A DNA stretch of 63,479 nt from Planctomycetaceae bacterium (GTDB taxonomy: Bacteria; Planctomycetota; Planctomycetia; Pirellulales; Thermoguttaceae), in assembly GCA_004556055.1 (NCBI GenBank), contig SFIW01000010.1, forward strand, positions 1 to 63,479, given 5' to 3'. This document shows positions 25,480 to 34,701 of this stretch, in pieces; position 1 is the stretch's first letter, and each line of letters opens with the position of its first letter. Both the position numbers and the translations under genes were made by a program. The notes beneath the pieces were generated by a model, which saw only the letters and a program-made list of their open reading frames with translations, was not told the origin of the DNA and did no database searches.

Positions 25480-27426
25480 ATGTGCGCGAAAGCTAAGTTA
25501 GATAAAGAAGCCAAAGCCGCCGCTAAGGCCGCCGCAAAGGAAGCCAAGGCCGCCAAAGCGAAAGCTAAGCCAAAGAAAAGACAATCCTCTCCAAACGAAT
25601 ATAACTTCTTCGTTCTCCACGGAGAAAAACTCATTGTTGCCGCAGGCGTCGTCCTTTTTGGCGCTTTCGTCGGCATGGGCGGCGGACTCGAAAAGTTCAC
25701 ACTGACCGCCGATCAGATCAACTCATCCTCCAAAAAGGCGGAAGAGACTATCGCCAACAGCAAGGTCACACCCCAAGAATTTGACGAGAGCGTCGTCGTG
25801 TACCCGTACGACCAATACGCCGATCTGATTAAGACCGCCGTTAAGGTCAACGCGTACGAGACTCCCGTCCGCTGGGAACAATCCCTCTTTCCCGACAAAA
25901 ACAAACGTCCCGACGTGACCCCTTTGCCTCTTGAAAACCTTCGCGCGCAAGCGTGCGTCGGCGCGATTATGTACAATGAAATCACCGCTAACGGCAACGC
26001 CAACGCCGCAGGCGGCGGGATGATGGCTGGCGGCGCAGGCGGCGGAATGATGGCTGGCGGCGCCGGAGGCATGGGGATGACCGGCTCCGGTAAGACCGAA
26101 GGACGCCACTGGATTACCGTCACCGGTTCGATTCCGATACGTAAGCAGTCTTCGATCTACGGCGATCTCTTCAGCGGCGCTCAGTATGTCGACGACGTGC
26201 GCGATATGCCGCGATACGTCTACTACGAGCTTGAACGCGGCGAAGTCGGAAAGGGCGGCGCCGTCAATTGGCAGAAGGTCGACGTCATCAAGGCGATGAA
26301 GAAAGAGAATAACCGCTGGGCGGGCATGGGATCCGATCAAGTCGGTTACAACTATATGCCTCCGACCGTCCCAGGCTTCCCCCCGATGGCGATGAACTGC
26401 CCGCCGATGCTCTCCAAGCCTTTCGGCGAAGAAATTGCCAACCTCCCCAATATTCCTCTGAACTCGAGCGAACAAATCGCGATGCAAGAGGAGGAGATAA
26501 AGGAGTGGAACCAACTTCAGGACGAGATGAACCAGTTTGACGAAACCTCCCTGTTGGAACGCGATCCTTTCGCCGACGCCGGTCGCATGGGCGGCACGGG
26601 CCTTGGCTCCGGAATGATGGGCGGCATGGACTCTTCGTCGAGCATGGGCGGCGGCTCCGGAATGACGGCTGGGGGCGGTATGAACAACGGAGGTAACGCC
26701 GATTGGATGATTAACCAAGACGCGGTCAATCGTTCGAGAATGCGCGTGCAAGCCGCAGTCGCCGTCGATTACTATCTCTTCCGCTATTTCGACTTTGACG
26801 TCGAGCCCGGCAAAACCTACCAGTATCGCGTCAAACTCATCTTGGCGAACCCGAACTACGGCGTCAAAGAAGAGTTTGTCGAAGATCCTACGACGGTGAC
26901 GAAGCGTTATATCGAAACGGAATTCAGCAAGGCGTCGAACCCCGTCGCCCTCGGCGCGGACTCTCGCGTCTTCGCGCAAACCGTTGAAGCGGCGACCCGT
27001 CCTGGACAGGAGCCCCGCATCACTCTTTCGTCGGTCTATTTCGACGCGGACTCCGCTTCCGAATCGATCGTCCAGAACCTGAGCATGAAGCGCGGACAGG
27101 TCGCGAACTTCTACAAGCAGACGCATACTCCGGTGCAAGTTTCCGGCGGTATGTCTTCTGATATGTTCGGTATGCAGGGCGCCGGCGGCAAGGGCGGGAA
27201 CGCGAGCAAATCGGTCGACCACGTCTCTGACATTACGGTCGTCGACGCGCTTGGCGGCGTCAAGACGAACTCCGAAGGACTCAATTCACCCGGCAAGATC
27301 ATGATTCTTGAACCGAACGGAATTTTGCAAGTCCGCGAACTGAAGGAAGACGCGCGCGAACTGAGCCGTTACGACGGTTCTTCCAACCAGTTCGGCATGG
27401 GCGTCGGCGGCGGCTCGATGATGTAA
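25480..27426 (+). CDS. Membrane-anchored protein with Lys/Ala N-terminus and Gly/Met-rich linkers (third gene of pilM-like operon)
   Basis: A 648-residue protein. Residues 3-37 are a Lys/Ala repeat likely to form a charged helix, followed by one transmembrane helix (about 50-70, KLIVAAGVVLFGAFVGMGG) and an exported region. Gly/Met-rich blocks fall at about 175-205, 370-405 and 554-575. A beta-rich segment, DFDVEPGKTYQYRVKLIL, resembles a fibronectin-III-like strand pair. GAGGA precedes the ATG. It shares architecture with the upstream gene, suggesting the three products form one envelope-spanning complex. Function unknown. A terminator follows. Confidence 0.7.
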   Translation: MCAKAKLDKEAKAAAKAAAKEAKAAKAKAKPKKRQSSPNEYNFFVLHGEKLIVAAGVVLFGAFVGMGGGLEKFTLTADQINSSSKKAEETIANSKVTPQEFDESVVVYPYDQYADLIKTAVKVNAYETPVRWEQSLFPDKNKRPDVTPLPLENLRAQACVGAIMYNEITANGNANAAGGGMMAGGAGGGMMAGGAGGMGMTGSGKTEGRHWITVTGSIPIRKQSSIYGDLFSGAQYVDDVRDMPRYVYYELERGEVGKGGAVNWQKVDVIKAMKKENNRWAGMGSDQVGYNYMPPTVPGFPPMAMNCPPMLSKPFGEEIANLPNIPLNSSEQIAMQEEEIKEWNQLQDEMNQFDETSLLERDPFADAGRMGGTGLGSGMMGGMDSSSSMGGGSGMTAGGGMNNGGNADWMINQDAVNRSRMRVQAAVAVDYYLFRYFDFDVEPGKTYQYRVKLILANPNYGVKEEFVEDPTTVTKRYIETEFSKASNPVALGADSRVFAQTVEAATRPGQEPRITLSSVYFDADSASESIVQNLSMKRGQVANFYKQTHTPVQVSGGMSSDMFGMQGAGGKGGNASKSVDHVSDITVVDALGGVKTNSEGLNSPGKIMILEPNGILQVRELKEDARELSRYDGSSNQFGMGVGGGSMM

Positions 27427-27448
27427 TCGATTCGCGCGTTGCGATATC

Positions 27449-27483
27449 AAGCGGTTCTTCTTTCGAGAAGAGCCGCTTTTTTA
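27449..27483 (+). terminator. Intrinsic terminator of the pilM-like operon
   Basis: Stem AAGCGGTTCTTCT / GAGAAGAGCCGCTT with a short loop (one G-T pair), followed by a T-run. Confidence 0.85.
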
Positions 27484-27677
27484 TTCTCGATCTTTTGCGA
27501 TTTCACTGAAGCGACTTCTTATAAAAAACTTTGCGTTTGACTAAAAACAAGAGCGGTCTTATAACGTCATGTCTAAAAGTCCCGGTTTATTTTTTTCAGA
27601 AATTTTTTCACCCGGTATTTTCAGGAGAATTTACCTTTTTTGACCTGTTGGGAAGGAACTGCATTAATTTTTATCTC

Positions 27678-27705
27678 TTGTAAGATCGATTTCCGCGGGT
27701 ATAGT
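27678..27705 (+). promoter_or_regulatory. Possible promoter of the XRE regulator
   Basis: TTGTAA (27678-27683), 16-base spacer, TATAGT (27700-27705). This would give a leader of about 185 bases; a nearer alternative starts at TTGACG 27816. Confidence 0.35.
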
Positions 27706-27895
27706 GTTTCTCAGTTCTGTGATGAACTGTCGCGTGAAATATGCGCGCGACTCTTATTTTTCAGGCTATGACGCGCGTTCTTTTATTCTTATAGACCTTC
27801 CCATACGGGGGACTCTTGACGCGCGTCGTCTTACCGCATTTGATATGCTTAGAAAAGGATTTTCTTTTAACGCGTCTTTTCAGAAAGGACACAAA

Positions 27896-28435
27896 ATGAC
27901 AAAACAGAATCTTTGCGAAACGACGGATTGCGTTTCTTCCGTCAATCGTTTGCCGCGCGGATGCAAACCGAAGATTAGCGTCGACGCGCCCGGACGCGCC
28001 GGTTCGGTTGGCGAGAGGGTGAAGAAATTGCGTCTTGCGCTGGGGTATTCCCGCGCCGCCTTTGCCGAAGCGCTCGGCGTCGATTGGCGGCGCGTTAAGG
28101 AATGGGAGAAGAACGAAAGCGCCGTCGGAACCGACGAAGTCGACGCGATATGCCGCGCTTGGGACGTCGATCCGCTCTGGATACTCTTTGGTTCCGGTCG
28201 CCCTTTCCCGAACTTTTTCGAGTCTGCGCAAAGCTTTCTGCTGTGTCCGAAATCCCCCTTTTTACGCGACGAATTCGCGCCTTTCGACGCCAAGGCGCGG
28301 GAAAAAACGCGGCGCTTTGTCGCAGCGCTCTCCCCAAAACAGAGGGGGCGCGCGCTACTCTTTTACTCTAACCTTGTCGCCGCGCTCGCTTGGGAGGACA
28401 AGTTTCCCGCAGAGACTTTCCGCGAAGCGTTCTAA
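27896..28435 (+). CDS. XRE-family helix-turn-helix regulator
   Basis: A 179-residue protein with an XRE-type HTH at about 38-98 (VGERVKKLRLALGYSRAAFA, then GVDWRRVKEWEKNES and a closing WDVDPLWILFG helix). The N-terminal 35 residues are poorly conserved; the C-terminal domain is helical with no recognised ligand-binding fold. AGAAAGGAC precedes the chosen ATG. It overlaps the end of the convergent ketoacyl synthase gene by four bases. It is probably a repressor of unknown targets. Confidence 0.8.
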   Translation: MTKQNLCETTDCVSSVNRLPRGCKPKISVDAPGRAGSVGERVKKLRLALGYSRAAFAEALGVDWRRVKEWEKNESAVGTDEVDAICRAWDVDPLWILFGSGRPFPNFFESAQSFLLCPKSPFLRDEFAPFDAKAREKTRRFVAALSPKQRGRALLFYSNLVAALAWEDKFPAETFREAF

Positions 28436-29559
28436 GCGTCGGGGACGTTTAGCGCAAGGAAGCGCGAAAGCGTTTCGCTCGGCGTCGGCGCGGAGGAGGG
28501 GAGCGTCGTATGCCACTCGACCCCCCCCAACACCACGTTGACGCCCGATCCGATTCCGAAGAATCCGAGCGTCTCGCCGGGCCGCGCGAACCCCGATTCG
28601 ATTCCAAGCGCAGCGGCGGTTGGAAGCGCGACGCTCCCTGTGTTGCCAAGATAAGGGAGCGTCGCGAAATTTTTATTCAAATCGAGGCCGAGCGTCTCAA
28701 AGAGAAGCTTCTGGTGCGCTTTGCCGACTTGGTGGCAGAAGAGACGGTCGAGACTCGTCGCGTCGAGCCCTAATTCGCGTCGATAAACTTCGAACGCGCG
28801 ATTCGCGAGCTCTACCCCCGTGTGCAGGAGCTTCTCAGAATCCGTCTTCATCGTCTGACCCGCCGCGCGGCCTCCCGCCGTCACGTCGACCTGACTGCGG
28901 CAGAGCGCGCTACCCTGAGTGTCGCATTGAACGACCGCCCCGAGGAAACGGTTTCCCGTGCGACTGATCTTCTCGTTTGTCAAAAGAATCGCCGCGCTTC
29001 CCGACCCGATCGTCAGCGACGCAAACGCGTCCTTCATCGTTCGACGCGTGTAAGTCAAATCCGTGTTGAGTTCTTCGATCGTCGTCTCCATTAGCGCGCG
29101 GCTCGTTTCCGTGCCGACGACGATTCCCGCCTCGATCTGACCCAATTCGATCATATTCGCGATCTGAATCGCGCCCGTGAGGAGCCCCAGACACGCGTTG
29201 CTCACGTCGAAGACGACGCATTCGGGGCCTAGTCCGAGACGTCGGTGAACGTCGCACGCCGTCGCGGGCTCCTGATAGTCGCGGCATACTGACGCGTGAA
29301 TGAACGCGCCGACTTTCTGCGGATCGACCCCCGTCGTTGCGAGAAGTTTCGCGCACGTGCGAACGCTTTGATCTCCCGGAAGTTCGCCGCGTTCCCAGAG
29401 TCCGCGTTCCACGACTCCCGTCATATGTTCAATTCGACCGTAGGGAAGCTTGAGACGATCGTACAGGGGCGCGAGGCGCGCTTCAAGCTCTTCCGACGTC
29501 ACGATCTCCGGGGGTAGCGCACATTCGATCGCTTCGATGCATACGCGTTCGTATTTCAT
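28432..29559 (-). CDS. Ketoacyl-ACP synthase III / OleA-type thiolase-fold enzyme
   Basis: A 375-residue thiolase-fold condensing enzyme. The nucleophile is C123 in SNACLGL. The His motif is CHQVGKAH and the Asn motif YLGNTGSVALP, giving the Cys-His-Asn triad of FabH and OleA. It has the longer length and ETSRALMETTIEELN insertion seen in 3-oxoacyl-ACP synthase III homologues outside core fatty acid synthesis. Likely substrates are acyl-CoA or acyl-ACP; whether it condenses with malonyl-ACP or head-to-head cannot be told. No acyl carrier protein or fab genes are adjacent. Confidence 0.85.
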   Translation of the reverse strand: MKYERVCIEAIECALPPEIVTSEELEARLAPLYDRLKLPYGRIEHMTGVVERGLWERGELPGDQSVRTCAKLLATTGVDPQKVGAFIHASVCRDYQEPATACDVHRRLGLGPECVVFDVSNACLGLLTGAIQIANMIELGQIEAGIVVGTETSRALMETTIEELNTDLTYTRRTMKDAFASLTIGSGSAAILLTNEKISRTGNRFLGAVVQCDTQGSALCRSQVDVTAGGRAAGQTMKTDSEKLLHTGVELANRAFEVYRRELGLDATSLDRLFCHQVGKAHQKLLFETLGLDLNKNFATLPYLGNTGSVALPTAAALGIESGFARPGETLGFFGIGSGVNVVLGGVEWHTTLPSSAPTPSETLSRFLALNVPDA

Positions 29560-29679
29560 GGTTCAAACTCGTTTAGCGTGTGGGATGATAAAAAATGGCG
29601 CGCGAATTTCTCGCCAACGTTGGTTGCGTAGAAGATTCGCGCGCTTTGCTTAATGACGGCGACCGAGTCGCGCTGAAAA

Positions 29680-30939
29680 TCAGTTCTGCTTCATCGCGGC
29701 GGCAAGAATAGCGGACGTCGAGGGACGCATAATGCGAGGATCGACCTGCTCGCCCTTCTGGAGCGTCGCGCGAACCGCCTTGCCGGAGATGAAGACCGGC
29801 TTCTCGTCCTGGTGATTTTCCATGAGGTCGACGCGCCCGATCGATTCGTAGTACGCGGCGAAACCGACCTTGAGAGGCGATTCGAGGAGTTCGCCGTTGA
29901 GATTCGAGAAGATCTCTTGCGCGTCGAAGTCGCCCCAGATCGCCGTGCCGTCCTTATACGGCGCGTCCGCGTGCTTACGACCGATGATAATGTCGGTGAA
30001 GCCGAAGTTCTGGCGATAGATCGCGTGCATGACCGCTTCTTTCGGGCCGCCGTAGAACATCTTGATGTCGAGACCGAGGAGGATGACGCGATCCGGAACT
30101 TCTTCGCCGAGTTTCGTCCAGAGTTCGCGATCGGAGTCGCCTTCGCCGAGAGCGCGATCCGCGATGAGTTTTTCGTACGTCTGCATGCGGATTTCCGCGT
30201 TCACGTCGTCCCCCTTCGTTTCGCCGACGAGAGGATTGAGACACGCCCCCGCGTTATAGCCGTCCTTCAAAAGCTTTTCAAGCCCGTAGACGAGGGCGTA
30301 TTCGTGCGCGCGGTGCAACGGGTTGCGCGTCTGGAACGCGACGACGCGATTCCAACCGCGTTTGGCGATGAGCGCGCGCGTTTCCGTCGGCGAAAGAATG
30401 TACTTGCCGAAGCTCGCGTTCTTCTTCTGCGGGAAGACGCTGATTTCGCCGCCGAGGAGCCACGTGTACGCCGCGTCGTGAACGAGCGCCATATCCGCGC
30501 CGGGGTGATCCGTGCGATCCGTCAAGTAGACCGACTTGAGATAACGCGCCTTGTCCCAAGGGAAAACGTCGCTAATCTTGAGCGTCGCCACAATTTCGCC
30601 GTTTTCTGAGACGAGCGCGACTTCTTGACCGACCTTGAGCGTCTTCGCCTGCTCTTCCGTCACCGGAAGGGAGAGCGGAATCGTCCACGCGTACTTCTTG
30701 CCTTCATATTCGATAACCGCTTCGTCAAGAACGCGGTTGAACGTCTCGGAATCCATCGGTCCGGAAAGGGGAGTTAGCGCGCCGTCTCCCCAGCGGTACA
30801 CCGTCGAAAGATCCGCCGCGCTGACTGGAACCTTTACGAGGCTCGCCGCCGCTTCGAGACGCGCGGAAACCTCGTCCGCGGCTATTTCTCGGCATATCGG
30901 CGTCGTACGCCCGCCGTGATAAAGAATAAGATCGCTCAT
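29680..30939 (-). CDS. sat: Sulfate adenylyltransferase (ATP sulfurylase)
   Basis: A 419-residue single-chain ATP sulfurylase that activates sulfate to APS. The ATP-site motif QTRNPLHRAHEY and GRKHADAP are intact, as are the PUA-like N-terminal domain (WTIPLSLPVTEEQA) and the FISGKAVRATLQKGE end. The type is that of bacterial dissimilatory and many assimilatory enzymes rather than CysND. No APS reductase or kinase is adjacent; sulfate uptake genes lie 5 kb away on the same strand, so it probably serves assimilation. Confidence 0.95.
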   Translation of the reverse strand: MSDLILYHGGRTTPICREIAADEVSARLEAAASLVKVPVSAADLSTVYRWGDGALTPLSGPMDSETFNRVLDEAVIEYEGKKYAWTIPLSLPVTEEQAKTLKVGQEVALVSENGEIVATLKISDVFPWDKARYLKSVYLTDRTDHPGADMALVHDAAYTWLLGGEISVFPQKKNASFGKYILSPTETRALIAKRGWNRVVAFQTRNPLHRAHEYALVYGLEKLLKDGYNAGACLNPLVGETKGDDVNAEIRMQTYEKLIADRALGEGDSDRELWTKLGEEVPDRVILLGLDIKMFYGGPKEAVMHAIYRQNFGFTDIIIGRKHADAPYKDGTAIWGDFDAQEIFSNLNGELLESPLKVGFAAYYESIGRVDLMENHQDEKPVFISGKAVRATLQKGEQVDPRIMRPSTSAILAAAMKQN

Positions 30940-31087
30940 TTAAAACACTCCATATACGTTATAACACTACGCTGTCGGCGCGATTCTACGCGCTCTCGTT
31001 TCTCATCGATTATACGTCGACCTTTTTCTATGAAAAGGACTACGCGCGACTCGCCCTAAAGACGCAGGCGCCAATACGCTCTATCGT

Positions 31088-32416
31088 CTAAAGCGCTTGC
31101 GTCGCTTTAGCAAGATCTTCAAAATACTCCGGGTACGTCTTACTCACGCACGACGGATTTTCGATCGTTATCCCTGGAACGCGAAGACCCGCGAGCGCGA
31201 AGCTCATCGCCATTCGATGATCGTCGTATGTCGCGATCGTCGCCCCGTGCAGGCGCGGCGCCGGAACGACCGTAAAACCGTCGTCCGCTTCGTGAACCGT
31301 CGCGCCGAGTTTGCGCAATTCGCGCGTGAGCGCCGCGATGCGATCCGTCTCCTTAACGCGCATGTTCGCAACGTTGCGCACCGTCGTCCTTGATCCCGCG
31401 AAGAGCGCGACGACCGCAAGCGTTTGCGCTACGTCGCTGCACGCGTTCATATCCGCGTCGATTCCGCGAAGAGGCGCGAGAACTCCTTCGCTTGCGAACG
31501 GACGTTCCACCGTGATCGAATCCTCCCGCCACGTCGCGCGGCAACCCATCTTTTCGAGACAATCGACGAACGCGACGTCACCTTGCAAGGAGTTGCGCGA
31601 AAGTCCGCGGATCGTCATAGAGCCTCCCAGAATCGCGGGAAGCGCGAAGAAGTAGCTCGCCGCCGACGCGTCCGGTTCGATCGCGTATTCGCGACCGACG
31701 TAACGCCCCTGGTCGAAGCCCCAGAAGCGGCGCAGTTCCGCGTCGCTTTCCGGACGCGCTCCGAACGCGCGCATCACTTCGAGAGTCATTGCGACGTAAG
31801 GCTTCGACGCGAGCGCTCCGCCGATAGAGACTTCGATCGGTCGTCCCGCGAGAGGCGCCGCCATGAGGAGTCCGCTAAGAAATTGGCTCGAAACGTTCGC
31901 CGCCATTTCGACGCGAGACGGCGCGTTTACGGGGCGCGAACCTCGTATGAGAAGAGGAGGGCAGTCGTTTCCGTCGACCGACGTCGCGTCTGCGCCGAGC
32001 GTCTTGAGCGCCGCGAGAAGATCCCCGATCGGGCGTTCCCTCATTCTTTCTTTGCCGTCGATTCGATATTCGCCGTCGGGAGAGAACGCGAGCGCCGCGG
32101 TGAGAAAACGCGCCGTCGTCCCGCTATTCCCGACGTAGAGCTCCGCGTTCTTGACGGGGAACCCCTTTCCGTCGATTCCGTCGACGTCGACGCGTTTCGT
32201 TTGCGCGTCGAAGGTCGCGTTCACCCCCAAAGCGCGGAGCGCGTCGAGCATGAGACGCGTGTCTTCCGCGTCGAGCGCGCCTGTCAGCGTCGTATGCCCT
32301 TGCGCGAGCGCCGCTAGAAGGAGCGCGCGATTCGTGATGCTTTTCGAACCGGGGGGCGTCGCTTCCGTCGCGGTCAAGCGGGAGAGGGGGACGGCGTAAA
32401 AGGGCGCGGTAATCAT
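31088..32416 (-). CDS. aroA: 3-phosphoshikimate 1-carboxyvinyltransferase (EPSP synthase)
   Basis: A 442-residue shikimate-pathway enzyme joining shikimate-3-phosphate and phosphoenolpyruvate. Motifs in order: PGSKSITNRALLLAALAQG, YVGNSGTTARFLTAAL, RERPIGDLL, MRVKETDRIAAL and the C-terminal DDHRMAMSFALAGLR. The start at 32416 follows AAGGAG; a frame continuing to 32725 overlaps the upstream gene with Arg/Pro-rich sequence and is rejected. It lies about 90 bases downstream of the exported hydrolase on the same strand. Confidence 0.96.
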   Translation of the reverse strand: MITAPFYAVPLSRLTATEATPPGSKSITNRALLLAALAQGHTTLTGALDAEDTRLMLDALRALGVNATFDAQTKRVDVDGIDGKGFPVKNAELYVGNSGTTARFLTAALAFSPDGEYRIDGKERMRERPIGDLLAALKTLGADATSVDGNDCPPLLIRGSRPVNAPSRVEMAANVSSQFLSGLLMAAPLAGRPIEVSIGGALASKPYVAMTLEVMRAFGARPESDAELRRFWGFDQGRYVGREYAIEPDASAASYFFALPAILGGSMTIRGLSRNSLQGDVAFVDCLEKMGCRATWREDSITVERPFASEGVLAPLRGIDADMNACSDVAQTLAVVALFAGSRTTVRNVANMRVKETDRIAALTRELRKLGATVHEADDGFTVVPAPRLHGATIATYDDHRMAMSFALAGLRVPGITIENPSCVSKTYPEYFEDLAKATQAL

Positions 32417-32507
32417 GAGATACTCCTTAGGGGTCTTGCGGGAATGAAATACGAACGTTCGAATTATACCCCGCCGCGCGTCTTTGCGCAGGGCTCGTCT
32501 CCATTTT

Positions 32508-34688
32508 TCACTCTTCCCCGAAGGGAACGGGGCCGTAGACGCGCGATTTCGCGACGGGACGCGAATAGAATTCCGGGGGAAGAGTCGGGCCGGGTTTGGG
32601 GGACGGAAGGGGGGACGACGGCTGAGTCGGTTGAATCGACGGGTATGGAGAGGGGGAGGGAGTCGGGACAGCGCCTTGACGCGTCGACGGCGAGTTTCGG
32701 AATCGCGACGGATCATAGAGCGCAAGGTGCCGACCGAGGATGCGGCGCACTTCGTTGATCGTGTCGAAATGCGAGTGAATCGTCGTGTGACTCGCCGGCG
32801 CTTCGAATTCCGACTCTACGTCGTTGCGACGCGCGCTCTCGAAGTCGACGACCCCGTCCGTCTTTTTAGGCTTATATTTCCGATTCGCTTGACTCGGCAA
32901 GACCCCGACGATATTGTTAAGCGCGACTCTCGACGGGATCGGAAGGGAGTCGAGGACGCGGAAGATCGGACAGTCGGGATCGAGGGAATCGACGCTGGTC
33001 GTCGTTTCGAGGAGCGTCGGATCGTACTTGAGGTTTTGCTTCTTGCCGACGATCGACGAGCGGATCACGCCTAGAACCGTTTGAGGCGCGTCGATGGCGC
33101 GTTCCGCAATCCATTTCGTGAACGCGTTCGCAAAGTCGCTCCCGTGAAAAGGCGTCGCGATCGTGACCACGCGCGCGACGTTGGGGTTCGGTTCAAAGAA
33201 GAACCATTCTTCGATATGACGACGCGTCTCGTCGTCGAAATTGAAGGAATCGACCGGCTCGTGAGAGACGAGATTCCAGATCCGATCTCCGCTCTCCTGA
33301 ACTTGCATCCTCGACACAAGGCCCCCCATGCTGTGCCCGATAAGGACGATATTCTTGAGCGCGGGGGATTCTCCGTTGGGATCGACGAGTTCTTCGAGGG
33401 CGTTGAGTTCGCGACGCAGGGTCGCCGCAGACGCCCAGAACGGTTGCCCCGACGGGTAGAAGAAGAACCAGAACTGAAACCCGGTTTGGAGCCCTCGGTC
33501 GCTGCGCACGGCGTTGTACATCTCCATCCACGCGACGGGGGAGGAAGCGAGTCCGTGCGTCATGACGACGGGAATTTTATTGGGATCGTACGGTTCGAAG
33601 AGATAGAGCCCCTGGAGTTGACGTTCCGTTTGGGCGTCGTCCCCGACGGCGAAGGTCGCTTGAAGTTCTTCGGGGTTGAGAAGGCTTGTTCGAGTTGCGG
33701 CGCTATTGAGTTTGTCGCGCGTGGTGAGGTGATATGCGAGGGGCGTTGTGAGATCCGATTCGAGAGGGAAGACGGAGCCTTTGACGACGAGGTCGGGGGT
33801 TTTGAGCGGGTCATAGATTTCGAGGACGAGCTCGGTCGGCGCCTGAAGGGACGAGAAGAAATCTTCGTCGTTGGGGAGGACGGGGCGCAGGAGCGCGGTG
33901 GCGGGGAAGAAGAGGTCGGGGGAATAGTATTTTTCTTCGAGTCGCGCGGGGGTTGGGCGGAGACGCTGGACGACGAGAGGAGTTCCGAGTCCGGATTTTC
34001 GGAAATTCATGTTGAGAGACTTGACGGGGCAGTCCGCCGCGACGCGAAATTCGCCGAACTCGTCGGGTCGCCATCCGCCGTCGGCGATTTTGACGCGAAC
34101 GTCGACGATCGATGTTTCGGTCTGAACGCGTGCGAGTTCGTCGTGTCGGAAGGGGAATGGCGCGTCGGTCTTTTTCTTGAAGACGTCGACGAGCGCAAGG
34201 TGGAGAAAGCGTTCGCTTGCGCCGTTATAGAGGAGAAGCGCGTCGGCGAGGCGTCCGTTCCAGGTCGCGAGACGACGCTCTTCTTCAAAATGCGGATTGA
34301 AAAGAAAATGCCACGAGTAGCTTATGACGTCGAAATAGAGACGCTGCGCGGCGAGGGGACGCCCCTTTTCATGACGTCGCGCTTCGATATACGCCGACTC
34401 CGCGTAAGCGTAGACGAGATCCGCCGTCGGATTAGCGGAGACGAATTCGCGAAAGGACGCGAGCTCCTCCGCGTTCTTCGGGCGCGTCAACGCGAACTCC
34501 TGCAACGTCGAGGTCGTGTTGGCGCTCGGCGTCGGCCCCGAGGGGCGATCGAGAGCGAAGCGCCGATCGGCGGCGTTGTAGCGTCCTGTCGAAAGGAGCA
34601 TGCAACCGACGCATTGCGTCGCGACGAGCCCGAGAAAGAGCGTCGCAAGGAGGCGCGAAAAGGCTTGGGTTAGGCGACTCGACGACAT
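32508..34688 (-). CDS. Exported alpha/beta hydrolase (lipase-like), probably lipidated
   Basis: A 726-residue protein. The N-terminal signal ends in QCVGC near 25-29, a weak lipobox. A long N-terminal region follows, then an alpha/beta-hydrolase domain with VVMTHGLASSPVAW (oxyanion loop) and the nucleophile elbow GHSMGG near 450. TIATPFHGSDFAN resembles the lipase lid region, and the catalytic His is probably in SHTTIHSHFDT. The C-terminus is Pro/Ser-rich (about 660-726). The fold fits a triacylglycerol lipase or esterase in the periplasm or on the surface; substrate unknown. It lies 13 bases downstream of the hypothetical gene at 34702, implying co-transcription. Confidence 0.8.
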   Translation of the reverse strand: MSSSRLTQAFSRLLATLFLGLVATQCVGCMLLSTGRYNAADRRFALDRPSGPTPSANTTSTLQEFALTRPKNAEELASFREFVSANPTADLVYAYAESAYIEARRHEKGRPLAAQRLYFDVISYSWHFLFNPHFEEERRLATWNGRLADALLLYNGASERFLHLALVDVFKKKTDAPFPFRHDELARVQTETSIVDVRVKIADGGWRPDEFGEFRVAADCPVKSLNMNFRKSGLGTPLVVQRLRPTPARLEEKYYSPDLFFPATALLRPVLPNDEDFFSSLQAPTELVLEIYDPLKTPDLVVKGSVFPLESDLTTPLAYHLTTRDKLNSAATRTSLLNPEELQATFAVGDDAQTERQLQGLYLFEPYDPNKIPVVMTHGLASSPVAWMEMYNAVRSDRGLQTGFQFWFFFYPSGQPFWASAATLRRELNALEELVDPNGESPALKNIVLIGHSMGGLVSRMQVQESGDRIWNLVSHEPVDSFNFDDETRRHIEEWFFFEPNPNVARVVTIATPFHGSDFANAFTKWIAERAIDAPQTVLGVIRSSIVGKKQNLKYDPTLLETTTSVDSLDPDCPIFRVLDSLPIPSRVALNNIVGVLPSQANRKYKPKKTDGVVDFESARRNDVESEFEAPASHTTIHSHFDTINEVRRILGRHLALYDPSRFRNSPSTRQGAVPTPSPSPYPSIQPTQPSSPLPSPKPGPTLPPEFYSRPVAKSRVYGPVPFGEE

Positions 34689-34701
34689 AATCGTGGACGC
34701 G

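Larger units (their letters stand above)
27427..27895. other. Intergenic region upstream of the XRE regulator
   Basis: About 470 bases with the operon terminator, an AT-rich stretch, a possible promoter at 27678-27705 and TTGACG at 27816 as a second candidate -35. An in-frame ATG at 27704 would extend the regulator by 64 residues, but it sits on the candidate -10 box and has no ribosome binding site. Confidence 0.45.

Noticed and set aside
33081..34673. 530-codon antisense frame opposite the lipase-like gene
   Set aside because: Composition-driven shadow of the real gene, which carries GHSMGG and a signal peptide.
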